Source of the DNA: CAXXOK01 sp963675925
GTDB taxonomy: Bacteria > Bacillota > Clostridia > Christensenellales > Aristaeellaceae
Length of the DNA: 64,000 nt
Assembly: GCA_963675925.2 (NCBI GenBank)
Contig: CAXXIB010000004.1
Coordinates: forward strand, 682,001 to 746,000
Direction: 5' to 3'
Shown: positions 16,949 through 25,956 of the stretch, piece by piece
How positions within the stretch are numbered: position 1 is the first letter of the stretch
How the letters are laid out: each line of letters starts with the position of its first letter
The notes under the pieces: generated by a model
Seen by the model: the letters and a program-made list of their open reading frames with translations, nothing else
Told to the model about the DNA's origin: nothing
Databases searched by the model: none
Position numbers and translations under genes: made by a program

Positions 16949-17453
16949 GCCCCGCACGCTTTGCAAGGGCGCGCTCAAACCGCGAAACCTTGACCATTCC
17001 ATGGGTTTTCGTTTGCAGCGTACGTACCCCAACGCAAGTGAAGCCAGCGCTTTGGTACAGGGCTATGAGTTTCTCGCGCGACGCATCGCAGTCCAGCCGC
17101 AGATGGGATTTTCCTTCGTTGTTACAAAGCTGCGCGGCATACTGCAGCATTTGTACGGCCAATCCCCGGCCTGCAAAAGCCCGGCGAACCGCCATCTTAT
17201 GCAAAAAGCCGGAGGTCCCCGGAGGAACCTGCGGCCAAACCAGTGGATCGGTATCAATCAGCAATGCGGCTACGGCCGCTTGCCCGTCTACAGTAAGGGT
17301 TAAGAAGGCATCGGCCGGGTACTGCTTGGGCAAACGCTGAATTTGCGCCTGTGTCCATAGCCCTTGACCGCGCTTGTCCAGCCATCTAGCGGCCTCCAGC
17401 ATCACGGCAATGGCCGCCTTAACATCGCCCCTGCGCCCGACCGCAACACTCAT
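16941..17453 (-). CDS. GNAT family N-acetyltransferase
   Basis: This 170-residue acetyl-CoA-dependent transferase has the GNAT core: LHKMAVRRAFAGRGLAVQML supplies the acetyl-CoA pyrophosphate loop (R/Q-x-x-G-x-G/A type), and LRLDCDASREKLIALYQSAGF is the usual motif B. The N-terminal LDKRGQGLWTQAQ resembles GNATs annotated as acting on amino groups of small molecules. The substrate is unknown. The start codon overlaps the stop of the upstream lipase-like gene (ATGA), so the two are translationally coupled. Confidence 0.88.
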   Translation of the reverse strand: MSVAVGRRGDVKAAIAVMLEAARWLDKRGQGLWTQAQIQRLPKQYPADAFLTLTVDGQAAVAALLIDTDPLVWPQVPPGTSGFLHKMAVRRAFAGRGLAVQMLQYAAQLCNNEGKSHLRLDCDASREKLIALYQSAGFTCVGVRTLQTKTHGMVKVSRFERALAKRAGLV

Positions 17454-19021
17454 CGTGCTTTGCGTACGCCACGGCGGCGCGGTGCCAGGCGGGTGCGAGG
17501 CTTGGCGCGACGTACTCTGGCCGATCCGCCAAAGCGGTAGTAGTCCCGTGCATAGTGCCTGTACGGTGCTTGTGCGCCCTGAAATTGCCAGATAAACGGC
17601 CGCAGCTTTAGTTGCTGCTCATTGACAATACGAAGATACGCGCCGTTCATGCTCTTACCCCGATACAGGCTGTGGGGCGGATACAGCTGATCGTACAGCG
17701 CGCCCAGTAGTCGTTTCAGCGGCATGCTTTTGACGATCGGGCGGTAGCGTTCCATCAGGAAGGCGGTAAGCGCCTCGTCCATGGGCTGTTTGTTGATTTC
17801 CTCATATGTTTTTCCCATGTAGGCGATCATGCTTTTGAGGGTGTCCCTGGCCTTACGGCCCGCCAGAGAGATCATTTTCTCCACCGGCGCTATCGATGCT
17901 ATACCCTCTGCGCTGCCGAAGATCGCTTCTTCGGATTTTTCCTCGCGGATCACCAATAGCAGCGCAGAAAAGCTCTGCAAAAACGACAGCGTATCGGTAA
18001 TGTACAGGGTAAGCAGCTGCGCCTTGCGGCGCGCATCTACCAGCGCAGCCGACTTGCTCCAGTCGTAGGCAGCGCTGCGGAACGCAGCATTGGGCGTATA
18101 TTGCAGGCACAGGCCAAAGTGCCGCATGGCCCCCATACGCGGAATGACATCTTCGGCGTTGAGCACATGGTACAGCGGGTATGCAGCACCATCCGATTCC
18201 ATCGGTGCGGCGCTAACCGTAGGCGAGGCAAAGCCGCAGCCAATCATGGCCTCCGGGGGCAGTTGCAACTGGTTGAGCAAGTGATGGCAGTACACCTGCA
18301 TGACCGCCGCGCCCTGGCTGTGCCCGGCCATCCACAGCGAAAAGCGGCTGTTTTCCCCGCGCATTTCAGTGAGAATGTCCGCAAGCGTCAGCTTGGAAAG
18401 CCCCAGCGCTTCCGCCGTATCGGGGAATATAATTTCCGCTTCATTTTTGATGAATTGCTGTGTCAGCTGATAAAAACCCTTGTGAAATCCGCCCTCTGTG
18501 CCGACGCGGAAATTGGAAAACCAATCGTAAAAGCGTGACCCGGTGCCCATAAAGCCAATCGCCAGCACAAAGCGGCCGTCTTCGGCGGGCTTGACCATTG
18601 TAACGGCCTTGATGGTATCGGATTCCTCCCGCTGGCGCAGCGCGCCGGTGACCTGTGCCAGCGGATTGTGCTCCTTCATGGCTCTGCGAGCCAGCGCCAG
18701 CCGCAGATTACCGACCACCGAAGCAATGCGGTCTGATAGGCGCTCCTCATCCCGCGTTTTCAAGCCGGTGGTCAGGCTGTTGTCCACCTGCACCGAAAAA
18801 TCGGTCCAGCCTGCGCGCATCCACGGTTCCACATCGAAGGTGTAGGCCATACGCGCCAGCTCCAGCGAGAGTTTCATTCCGTCTTCCGTCAGCACGCGGC
18901 GGCGTATACCAAACACATCGTCTGCAAACGGGGCAAACAGCGCGCTTGTCGCGTCCAGCTGTACCCCTGTCATTTCGCCTTTACTTTGGCTATAATCCCG
19001 GTCGTTTTTGGCTTGACTCAT
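17450..19021 (-). CDS. Alpha/beta-hydrolase, class-3-lipase-like
   Basis: The 523-residue protein has no signal peptide. The nucleophile elbow is MAGHSQGAAV (S235), and upstream FVLAIGFMGTGSRFYDWFSNF and GGFHKGFYQL match the lipase class 3 layout in which an oxyanion strand precedes the elbow. The family usually acts on acyl esters such as triacylglycerol or lysophospholipid. Candidate Asp and His residues occur further on (AEDVIPRMG; MRHFGLCL), but the triad is not certain. A basic C-terminal tail (RRAKPRTRLAPRRRG) is unusual and may bind nucleic acid or membrane. It is cotranscribed with a GNAT. The substrate is unknown. Confidence 0.75.
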   Translation of the reverse strand: MSQAKNDRDYSQSKGEMTGVQLDATSALFAPFADDVFGIRRRVLTEDGMKLSLELARMAYTFDVEPWMRAGWTDFSVQVDNSLTTGLKTRDEERLSDRIASVVGNLRLALARRAMKEHNPLAQVTGALRQREESDTIKAVTMVKPAEDGRFVLAIGFMGTGSRFYDWFSNFRVGTEGGFHKGFYQLTQQFIKNEAEIIFPDTAEALGLSKLTLADILTEMRGENSRFSLWMAGHSQGAAVMQVYCHHLLNQLQLPPEAMIGCGFASPTVSAAPMESDGAAYPLYHVLNAEDVIPRMGAMRHFGLCLQYTPNAAFRSAAYDWSKSAALVDARRKAQLLTLYITDTLSFLQSFSALLLVIREEKSEEAIFGSAEGIASIAPVEKMISLAGRKARDTLKSMIAYMGKTYEEINKQPMDEALTAFLMERYRPIVKSMPLKRLLGALYDQLYPPHSLYRGKSMNGAYLRIVNEQQLKLRPFIWQFQGAQAPYRHYARDYYRFGGSARVRRAKPRTRLAPRRRGVRKAR

Positions 19022-19062
19022 AACAATCCTCTGCGTCTTGAAAGTCCATGGTCACTGCGTTT

Positions 19063-19079
19063 AGTATAGCATATGCTAT
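19063..19079 (-). promoter_or_regulatory. -10 element with an overlapping 14-bp palindrome upstream of the lipase-like gene
   Basis: The palindrome ATAGCATATGCTAT (19066-19079) overlaps a minus-strand TATACT (19068-19063) about 45 bases before the start codon. The -35 is poor, so this may be a regulated promoter with an operator. Confidence 0.4.
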
Positions 19080-19277
19080 CCAGTTTTCGCAGCTCTTTTT
19101 GCCCGGAATACAGGGATTCTTTGTTTTCGCTATGATAGGCGATGCTTCGCTGTTTTTTAAGCGAATTATCTCCCGCTACAAGATCATCTATTCAAATGGC
19201 ATAAATCTGTTTATAGTGTAATTGCGGTCTTTTCGCATGGCCGCGCACCCACGCCAATCCGAAAGGAGCCTTAGGCT

Positions 19278-20231
19278 ATGAGCAAAACCATTTACCTCGC
19301 GGGAGGATGCTTCTGGGGACTGGAAAAACTAATGCAGTCCATACCGGGCGTCCTGGACGCGACCAGCGGCTACGCAAACGGCAAGCCCGGCGCGGAGCCC
19401 ACCTATAAAGCCGTCTGCGCAGGTGGCACCGGATTTCGGGAAACCGTGCGCGTCACCTATACCCCCGAATCCGTCAGCCTGGAAACGCTGCTATTCCAGT
19501 TTTTCTCCGTTATTGATCCGGGCCAGAAAAACCGCCAGGCGCACGATATCGGCGAGCAGTACCAAACCGGTGTCTATTACACCGATGAAGAAAGCGGTAA
19601 AACGGTACAAGCCGTAGCCGCCATCGAGCGGGAACGGCACGACCCCTTTTATGTGGAAATCAAACCGCTGGAGAATTTCTACGAAGCCGAGGCCTATCAT
19701 CAGGATTACCTCGACAAAAACCCGGGCGGGTATTGCCACATCCCCCTGGGCGCATTTCAAAACGCTGCGCAGATCAAGGTGGATGCGGGCAAGTATCCCC
19801 GTCCAAGCGCAAAGCAGCTAAAGGACACCCTGACCTCCGAGCAGTACCATATCACCCAGGAAGCCGGCACCGAAGCCCCGTTCACTAACCCGCTGTGGAA
19901 GCATACGGACAAGGGGCTGTATGTAGATATTACAACCGGCGAGCCGCTGTTTGTATCCACCGATAAGTTTGTGTCCGATTGCGGCTGGCCTGCGTTTTCC
20001 AAGCCCATCGACCCTGCGGTCATCGCAGAGCTGTTTGACGGCAGCCACGGCATGCATCGCACCGAAGTGCGCTCCCGCGCCGGCAACGCGCACCTGGGCC
20101 ACGTGTTCCAAAACGATCACGATTCACCCACCGGCACCCGCTACTGCATCAACTCCGCCGCCCTGCGCTTTATCCCCTTTGGCGAGATGGACAAGGAAGG
20201 CTACGGCCAGTTCAAATCGCTGGTGGAATAA
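19278..20231 (+). CDS. msrAB: Bifunctional methionine sulfoxide reductase MsrA/MsrB
   Basis: This fusion repairs both stereoisomers of oxidised methionine in proteins. The MsrA domain comes first: GGCFWG with catalytic C11, GYANGKPG, and the downstream HQDYLDKNPGGYCH with C153. The MsrB domain starts near residue 180, with CGWPAFSKP (C235) and the catalytic C290 in RYCINSAALRF. The zinc-binding CxxC pairs of many MsrBs are absent, so this is the zinc-free form. There is no signal peptide, so it acts in the cytoplasm. AAAGGAG precedes the ATG. It is monocistronic between two strong boundaries. Confidence 0.97.
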   Translation: MSKTIYLAGGCFWGLEKLMQSIPGVLDATSGYANGKPGAEPTYKAVCAGGTGFRETVRVTYTPESVSLETLLFQFFSVIDPGQKNRQAHDIGEQYQTGVYYTDEESGKTVQAVAAIERERHDPFYVEIKPLENFYEAEAYHQDYLDKNPGGYCHIPLGAFQNAAQIKVDAGKYPRPSAKQLKDTLTSEQYHITQEAGTEAPFTNPLWKHTDKGLYVDITTGEPLFVSTDKFVSDCGWPAFSKPIDPAVIAELFDGSHGMHRTEVRSRAGNAHLGHVFQNDHDSPTGTRYCINSAALRFIPFGEMDKEGYGQFKSLVE

Positions 20232-20314
20232 ACCTATACCAAGTACACGGGACGGTGCTTACTTGTAACTCCGGCGACAGCCGTCCGCAATACCCCTCAC
20301 AATGCATACACGTA

Positions 20315-20347
20315 AAACGCCTGCCCCGGTCGGGGCAGGCGTTTTTG
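20315..20347. terminator. Strong bidirectional terminator between msrAB and the ABC exporter genes
   Basis: A perfect stem ACGCCTGCCCC / GGGGCAGGCGT with a 4-base loop has T's on both strands. Confidence 0.92.
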
Positions 20348-20372
20348 CAATACTAGCGCGCTGTTTCTTATA

Positions 20373-22130
20373 TTACTTGAACTGATTTTCGTACAGCGCC
20401 GCGTACAGGCCTTGTTTTTCAAGCAGCTCGTCGTGCGTGCCGCTTTCCTTGATCTGCCCGTCCTCCATCACCAGAATGCGGTCGCAACTTTTCAGACTCT
20501 CCAAATTGTGGGAGATAATCAGCGCGGTTTTGGATTTCATCAGCTTTTGCAGGGATTTCCACACCACCTGCTGGCTTTCGCCATCCAGTGCGGCGGTCGG
20601 CTCGTCCAGCAGCAGCAGTTTGGCATCGGCCAGAAACGCGCGCGCAATGGCAATGCGCTGGCGCTGCCCGCCGGACAGGTTTTCCGAGCCCTCGTCCACA
20701 ATGGTGTCATAACCCTGGGGAAGTGCTTGGATAAACTTATGTGCGCCTGCCGCCTTGGCTGCGCTGATGATGTCCTCCTCCGAGGGTTCCACTCCGTCGC
20801 CGTAGCGGCCCATGGCGATGTTTTCGCGCACACTGCGGTGAAACAGCGGTGCGGATTGTTCCAGATAGATCAGTCTTGCGCGCCATTGGTCGGGGCTGCA
20901 GGACGCTGCATCCACGCCGTGCAGAGTAATCGTACCGGAGTCCGGCTCGTAAAATTTAAGCAGCAGTTTAAACACCGTAGTTTTGCCACAGCCCGACGGC
21001 CCCACCAGCGCGACCTTTTCGCCGTCGCGGATGGTGAACGAAAGTCCATTCAGCAGCTCGTTCTTGGCCAGATAGCCGAACACAACCTCCTGAAACGACA
21101 GCGTATCACCACTCATCCGTGAGCAGCTCGCGGGTTCGGTTTCTTCTTGGGGTGCGCCCAGCGCGGCAATGATGCGGTCGCCAGACACGGCGGAGGTAAT
21201 CAGCAGCCGCCAGGTGTTGCCCAGGCAGTTGACCATCTCAAACACGGAGCTTTGCAGCGGAAAGGCCAGCAATAATAGCGCAAAGGTGATCTCGCCCTGT
21301 TGTATCAATGCGATGCCAACCATGAAGAACACCACCAGCGATACCGCTGATAAAAGCGCACTGAGGGAGCGCACATGCACGTCCAGATTGCGGGCGGCTA
21401 CGCCATCGCGCGCCAGAGCGTCGCTGGTGTTTTCATAGCTTTCCATCTGTGCGTCGGCCGTGCCCCAGTAGCGGTGCGCGGTATTGCCAGCCAGCAGATC
21501 CGAAAAGCTGGACACGGCTGCATCGGTGGCCTTGCGCAAATGCACGTTACGCTGATGAATCTTTCCGCCCATCAGCACCGCGCTCAGCAGCGCGATCAGC
21601 CCAAACAGAAGCGGAACAAAAATCAGCCGCCAGTCCACCGTCGCAATGGTAATCAGCGCGGCAACGCCCTGGACAAACGGCATGAAGAAGGTCATCATCA
21701 TGCCCTGGAAGTAGAAGTTCTCCAGAATTTGCATGTCGGAGTTCAGCAGTGTCATCGCTTCGCCGGAGTGGCGGGCGGACGCAAAGGATTCTGTTTGCCT
21801 AAGCCAGGCCGACAGCAGCTTTTTTTGAATGGAGGCGCGGATACCCAGACCCCCGCGCAGGTTGAACTGATAGCCTAGCACGACCAGCGGAACAAAGCAT
21901 GCCAGCATGATCAGCAGCTGCGTCAGCTTGGGCACGGCGGACAGGCCCAGCGCATATTCGCGCAGCGTTACGCTCATTACAAGGCCCACCAGCAATGCCA
22001 GCAGATAACTGCCAAGACCTGCCAACGTTACGCCCAGCAAGCACATCAGCCATTTGGGCATGCCCAGTTTAATCAGGCGGAAGACGGTTTTCATCACGCT
22101 GCCAAAGCGCAGATTTTGCTTAGTTTCCAT
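20373..22130 (-). CDS. ABC exporter half-transporter, second gene of the pair
   Basis: This fused membrane and ATPase subunit has 585 residues counted from the ATG at 22130. Six transmembrane helices occupy the first ~320 residues, then a nucleotide-binding domain with Walker A GPSGCGKTT, signature NLSGGQRQRIAIA, Walker B LLLLDEPTAALD and switch histidine IISHNLES. All catalytic residues are intact. GGGGAGG precedes the ATG, which overlaps the end of the upstream exporter gene by 11 bases, so the products are probably made in equal amounts and form a heterodimer. The cargo (drug, peptide or lipid) cannot be told. Confidence 0.9.
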   Translation of the reverse strand: METKQNLRFGSVMKTVFRLIKLGMPKWLMCLLGVTLAGLGSYLLALLVGLVMSVTLREYALGLSAVPKLTQLLIMLACFVPLVVLGYQFNLRGGLGIRASIQKKLLSAWLRQTESFASARHSGEAMTLLNSDMQILENFYFQGMMMTFFMPFVQGVAALITIATVDWRLIFVPLLFGLIALLSAVLMGGKIHQRNVHLRKATDAAVSSFSDLLAGNTAHRYWGTADAQMESYENTSDALARDGVAARNLDVHVRSLSALLSAVSLVVFFMVGIALIQQGEITFALLLLAFPLQSSVFEMVNCLGNTWRLLITSAVSGDRIIAALGAPQEETEPASCSRMSGDTLSFQEVVFGYLAKNELLNGLSFTIRDGEKVALVGPSGCGKTTVFKLLLKFYEPDSGTITLHGVDAASCSPDQWRARLIYLEQSAPLFHRSVRENIAMGRYGDGVEPSEEDIISAAKAAGAHKFIQALPQGYDTIVDEGSENLSGGQRQRIAIARAFLADAKLLLLDEPTAALDGESQQVVWKSLQKLMKSKTALIISHNLESLKSCDRILVMEDGQIKESGTHDELLEKQGLYAALYENQFK

Positions 22131-23856
22131 CGTCCTCCCCCTTCTCCTGGGCAGTATACAGCCCGTAATATAAGCCGCGTTTTGCAAGCAGCTGGTCGTG
22201 GGTGCCTTCCTCGGCAATGCGGCCTTCGTGCAGGAACAAAATGCGGTCAGCGTCGGTCACGCTGGACAGCCGGTGGGCGATCATTACGCGTGTTTTACCC
22301 GCGCTATTCTCCCGCAGGGCTTTGAGGATTTCCATCTGGTGGCTGGCATCCAGCGCGGAGGTTGCTTCGTCCAGCAGTTCAATGGGCGCGTCCTTTAAAA
22401 ACAGGCGCGCCAGCCCCACGCGTTGCTTGAGTCCGCCTGACAGCAGCGAGCCATGCTCGCCGGCATCGGTATTCCAGCCTTGCTCCTGCTCCCCGATCCA
22501 CTGGGTCAGTCTGGCGTTTTCCAAGGCGATGGCCAGGGAAAAGTCATCCACGTCCGGGTTGCCCAGCAGGATATTGTCCTTCACAGTGCCTTTAAATACA
22601 AAGGTGTCCTGCTGCAGCACGCTCATCTGCCCGCGCAGGGCGGCAAGCTCCCAGGCCTGCACATCGCGGCCCAGCACCCTTACAGCCCCTTCTTGCGGTT
22701 GGAACAAGCCCGTAATCAGCTTGATAATAGTGGATTTGCCACAGCCGGAATGCCCGACCAGCGCTACTTTTTCGCCCGGATTCACAGTAAAGCTCAGGCC
22801 GTTGAGCAGCGGCGGTTCAGCCTCGTCCTGCTCGGCGTAGCGAAAGCTGACATTGTCAAACTGCACCGCAGGCCCGTTTGCGGGCGTGGTTTCCGTGCCG
22901 CTTTTTTCCTTGTCCATATCCCAAATCGCAAACAGGCGGTCGGCCGCCACCACGCCGGACGGAAAGTTGACCAGCACATTGGGCAGCCGAAGCAGCTCCT
23001 CGGTGGCCGACGATGCCAGGATGATGGCAATGACAAACAATTCAATGGAGGACTCGCCCCGAAATAAAAGCATCGCCCCGACGATTGCACAGCCAAACAT
23101 GGGCAGTACATTAATCACCAGAGCGGAGATATTGGCAGTATAAATTTTCCCGATCCCGCGTACGCCTTTTTTACGGTAATCCTCGACCACCTCTTCGGTC
23201 CACTGGTCGGCTTTATCCTGCAAACGATAGGCCTTGATGGTGGTGCGGTTTTGGATCAAATCACGGATTTGCGCGCTCATCGCGGCAAAGGACTTGCGAA
23301 AGGCAGGGATTTCCGAAAGCGAACGCTTGGTCAGCTGGGGATACACCAGTACCAGCGCCAGCGGAACCGAATAGCCGATGCCCACCCGCCAGTCCACAAT
23401 AAACATCACCGCAACCAGAATCACCGGAATCAGCACACTGCGCAGTCCATTGATTAAAAATTCGGAGTTGTTGGCCGCAAAGCGGCAGTCCGAAACAATG
23501 CGGCTGATGATATCGCCGGATTCCATTTTTTGCAGTCCGCCGTATTCCGCCCGCAAGAGGGCACGCGCGGTGATTTTTCGGTAGTTGGACTCGGCCGCTT
23601 CCGTCAGTCGCGTCATACGAATAGACCGGAACCACTCCAGCAGCGCCGCCAGAATCATGGCGGCGGCATAGTATAGGAAACTCTCAGTCAGTGCGGTGCC
23701 GCTTTCGGCGGTCAGATTTCGGGTCACCAAACCCAGCGCATGCGCTGCGGAAACATGCAATAAACCAATCAGGATCACCATCATCAGTTGCTGGAAATAG
23801 TGTGCTTTCTTATCGCCGCAGCGAAGCAGGCGGCGTGTATTGTTCAATATCTTCAT
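22120..23856 (-). CDS. ABC exporter half-transporter, first gene of the pair
   Basis: The 578-residue fused permease/ATPase has an N-terminal six-helix domain, with an intracellular coupling segment around LIQNRTTIKAYRLQDKA. The ATPase domain has Walker A GHSGCGKST, signature LLSGGLKQRVGLA (Leu in place of the usual Gln), Walker B IELLDEATSALD and MIAHRLSSV. The catalytic glutamate is present, so unlike many heterodimeric exporters neither partner is obviously degenerate. It is transcribed before, and overlaps, the second half-transporter. An inverted repeat abutting a -10 (24043-24065) lies about 190 bases upstream. Confidence 0.9.
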   Translation of the reverse strand: MKILNNTRRLLRCGDKKAHYFQQLMMVILIGLLHVSAAHALGLVTRNLTAESGTALTESFLYYAAAMILAALLEWFRSIRMTRLTEAAESNYRKITARALLRAEYGGLQKMESGDIISRIVSDCRFAANNSEFLINGLRSVLIPVILVAVMFIVDWRVGIGYSVPLALVLVYPQLTKRSLSEIPAFRKSFAAMSAQIRDLIQNRTTIKAYRLQDKADQWTEEVVEDYRKKGVRGIGKIYTANISALVINVLPMFGCAIVGAMLLFRGESSIELFVIAIILASSATEELLRLPNVLVNFPSGVVAADRLFAIWDMDKEKSGTETTPANGPAVQFDNVSFRYAEQDEAEPPLLNGLSFTVNPGEKVALVGHSGCGKSTIIKLITGLFQPQEGAVRVLGRDVQAWELAALRGQMSVLQQDTFVFKGTVKDNILLGNPDVDDFSLAIALENARLTQWIGEQEQGWNTDAGEHGSLLSGGLKQRVGLARLFLKDAPIELLDEATSALDASHQMEILKALRENSAGKTRVMIAHRLSSVTDADRILFLHEGRIAEEGTHDQLLAKRGLYYGLYTAQEKGEDDGN

Positions 23857-24399
23857 TCTATCGGTCTCTCTGTCATGGAACTGGAAGAAGCAGGGGTTTG
23901 CGAATGCCCCGAGATATCACTACGCTTAGAAATCATCTGTACCATTTTACATGCATGTCCCTCAGAAGTCAATCAATACCTTTCCACATAGGCTCTTTCT
24001 CGCCATTCTTAACGCAAATTTTACACGACGATTCTGGCTTTTAGTATAGATTATGACAAATAATCAGCATGCGACGCGTTAAATACTGCTTATTGTCAGG
24101 AATGCTTATGGTCACTATATACGCAGCGCAAGCCAACCGATACTTGCGTGTTTTTTTGCATACACTACAAAGCGGTATACTGCTAGCAGTCAACAACGCA
24201 AGGCGGCACCATAGCCCCTTGCGCCGTCTTGTGCGTATGCTCTCGCGCTTGCCTGCGGCTTGCACTAGAAGCGATCTGTGTCCTGTCACCGAGTGATACA
24301 CACAGTGGAAGTTGCTTCAATACAAAATCATTGTAATTTCTGTTCCTTCGCAAAACAAAGCCGCACCCATGTGCGGCTCTGTAATGATGCGGATATCCT
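23857..24399. other. Gene-free interval between the ABC exporter and uxuB
   Basis: No credible gene lies in these ~540 bases; the short frames lack ribosome-binding sites. It holds the uxuB terminator near 24357-24378 and, at 24049-24065, an inverted repeat GATTAT-GACAA-ATAATC directly beside a minus-strand TATACT (24048-24043). I see nothing else I can name. Confidence 0.6.
24355..24378 (-). terminator. Terminator of the TRAP-uxuAB operon
   Basis: On the minus strand, GAGCCGCACATGGGTGCGGCTTT forms a short GC-rich stem, followed by a T-rich stretch. Confidence 0.8.
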
Positions 24400-25956
24400 T
24401 TACGGCAGGTAGCGATTGATGGTATCGCGAATCGCGCCAACGCCCGCGTTCATGTTCGTGAAATGCGCTTCCACTTTGTCGCCCAAGCCATGCTGGTACA
24501 GGTTCACGCCGCAGTACTCAGGATTTTCCAGCAGCGGGCGCAGCCTTTTGGTATCAAACGGCTTGCCCAGCGTAAACCCGGCGACCAGAGACTGGAGCGT
24601 TTCCAGATTCGGGTCGGGCGACAGGGCAAACGGCTGGCCGTCATCACCAATCCCAGTCAGGTAGCGGGCATAACCCGCAAACACCATGGGAATCATGGTC
24701 AGGAAGGACAGGTCTTCCTTGCCGCGCTCCACGTAAGCTTTCAGCGTTTCCCCAAAGCGTACGGGCAGCTTTTTGCTGGTATCACAGGCAATGCGCTGGG
24801 GCGTATCGGGCACAAAGGGATTGGGCAGGCGTTTTTGCAGCACCTCGCCGATGAACGCCTCCGCCGACATCACCCCCGGATCGACCACCACAGGCATCCC
24901 CTCGGTATAGCCGATCTCGTGAATCAGTTTCACTAAGGTTTCGTCCTTCATTTCCTCGCTGATCTTGGTGTGCGAGAGCAGACACCCGAATATCGCCAGT
25001 GCCGTATGCAGGGGGTTTAAACAGGTACAGACCTTCATCTTTTCAATCTTGTCCACGGTTTCCCGCGTGGCAAAGATCACCCCGGCCTGCTCCAGCGGCG
25101 GTCTGCCGTTTGGAAAGTTGTCTTCGATGGCCAGATACTCGCACTCCTCGGCGTTGACCATCGCGCTGACAAAGGTATGCTTCTGCGTCTCTGCAACATC
25201 CATGCCCGTTAGCCCGTCGCGCCTGAGGATATCCAGCACCTCCGGCGCGGGGCGGGGGGTGATTTTATCAATCATGCTCCAGGTGAAGGATATTTTAGCG
25301 GGATCGCGCAGATAGCGAAGGAAACCCTCATCCACCACGCCGCGTTTGAGCCAGCTTTCCGCAACCGACAGGATGCCCGCCTTGAGCAGATCGCCGTTGT
25401 GGGAACAGTTGTCCAAACTCACCATCGCCACGGGATGCGCCCCGTCCAGATAGCGCGCATAGAGCAGCTTGCAAAGCTTTGCGATGATGGACACCGGATC
25501 GGTGATGGACTCGCTGCCGGGATCTTTAACAGCATAGCCTTTTTCGGTAATCGTCATTGAGACAATCTGCAAACTCTGCGCCGTCATGATGTCATCAATG
25601 CGTGAAAAGTCGCCGGAATAGGAAAGCGCCTGGGCAATGGAGGCGACCACGCGCTTATCCACATTGCCATCGTGCTTCAGGCTGACGGCGACCGTCAGAT
25701 TGTCAAACGGGGCAAACCCCTTTTCTATAATCTCTTCATCATAGCATTCCGCCACAATCAGGCCCGTGTCCGTCAGCCCTTCATCCAGCAGTTTTTGCTG
25801 CAGTACCGCCGGAAACGCACGGAAGATGTTGCCCGCGCCAAAGTGAATCCAGTGCGGCGTGTTTTGGGTTTTTCCGCGCATGGCCTGCACATCGAACGCA
25901 GGGACACTATAGCCAATTTCGGCCAGGGTAGGCAGGCTTTGCAGGGTTAATTTCAT
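24400..25956 (-). CDS. uxuB: D-mannonate oxidoreductase (fructuronate reductase)
   Basis: This NAD-dependent enzyme of the mannitol dehydrogenase family interconverts fructuronate and mannonate in glucuronate breakdown. The 518 residues include the Rossmann lead-in HWIHFGAGNIFRAF near residue 37, TEKGYAVKD, SLDNCSHNGDLL, and a catalytic region with TWSMIDKITPRP followed by the C-terminal domain (CLNPLHTALAIFGCLL). The start overlaps the stop of uxuA by 4 bases. The neighbouring uxuA supports D-mannonate, rather than altronate or mannitol, as substrate; the sequence alone would not exclude tagaturonate reductase. Confidence 0.92.
   Translation of the reverse strand: MKLTLQSLPTLAEIGYSVPAFDVQAMRGKTQNTPHWIHFGAGNIFRAFPAVLQQKLLDEGLTDTGLIVAECYDEEIIEKGFAPFDNLTVAVSLKHDGNVDKRVVASIAQALSYSGDFSRIDDIMTAQSLQIVSMTITEKGYAVKDPGSESITDPVSIIAKLCKLLYARYLDGAHPVAMVSLDNCSHNGDLLKAGILSVAESWLKRGVVDEGFLRYLRDPAKISFTWSMIDKITPRPAPEVLDILRRDGLTGMDVAETQKHTFVSAMVNAEECEYLAIEDNFPNGRPPLEQAGVIFATRETVDKIEKMKVCTCLNPLHTALAIFGCLLSHTKISEEMKDETLVKLIHEIGYTEGMPVVVDPGVMSAEAFIGEVLQKRLPNPFVPDTPQRIACDTSKKLPVRFGETLKAYVERGKEDLSFLTMIPMVFAGYARYLTGIGDDGQPFALSPDPNLETLQSLVAGFTLGKPFDTKRLRPLLENPEYCGVNLYQHGLGDKVEAHFTNMNAGVGAIRDTINRYLP

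Noticed and set aside
24069..24296. 75-residue frame in the gap before uxuB
   Set aside because: No ribosome-binding site, unlikely composition and no recognisable domain; the interval reads as non-coding.
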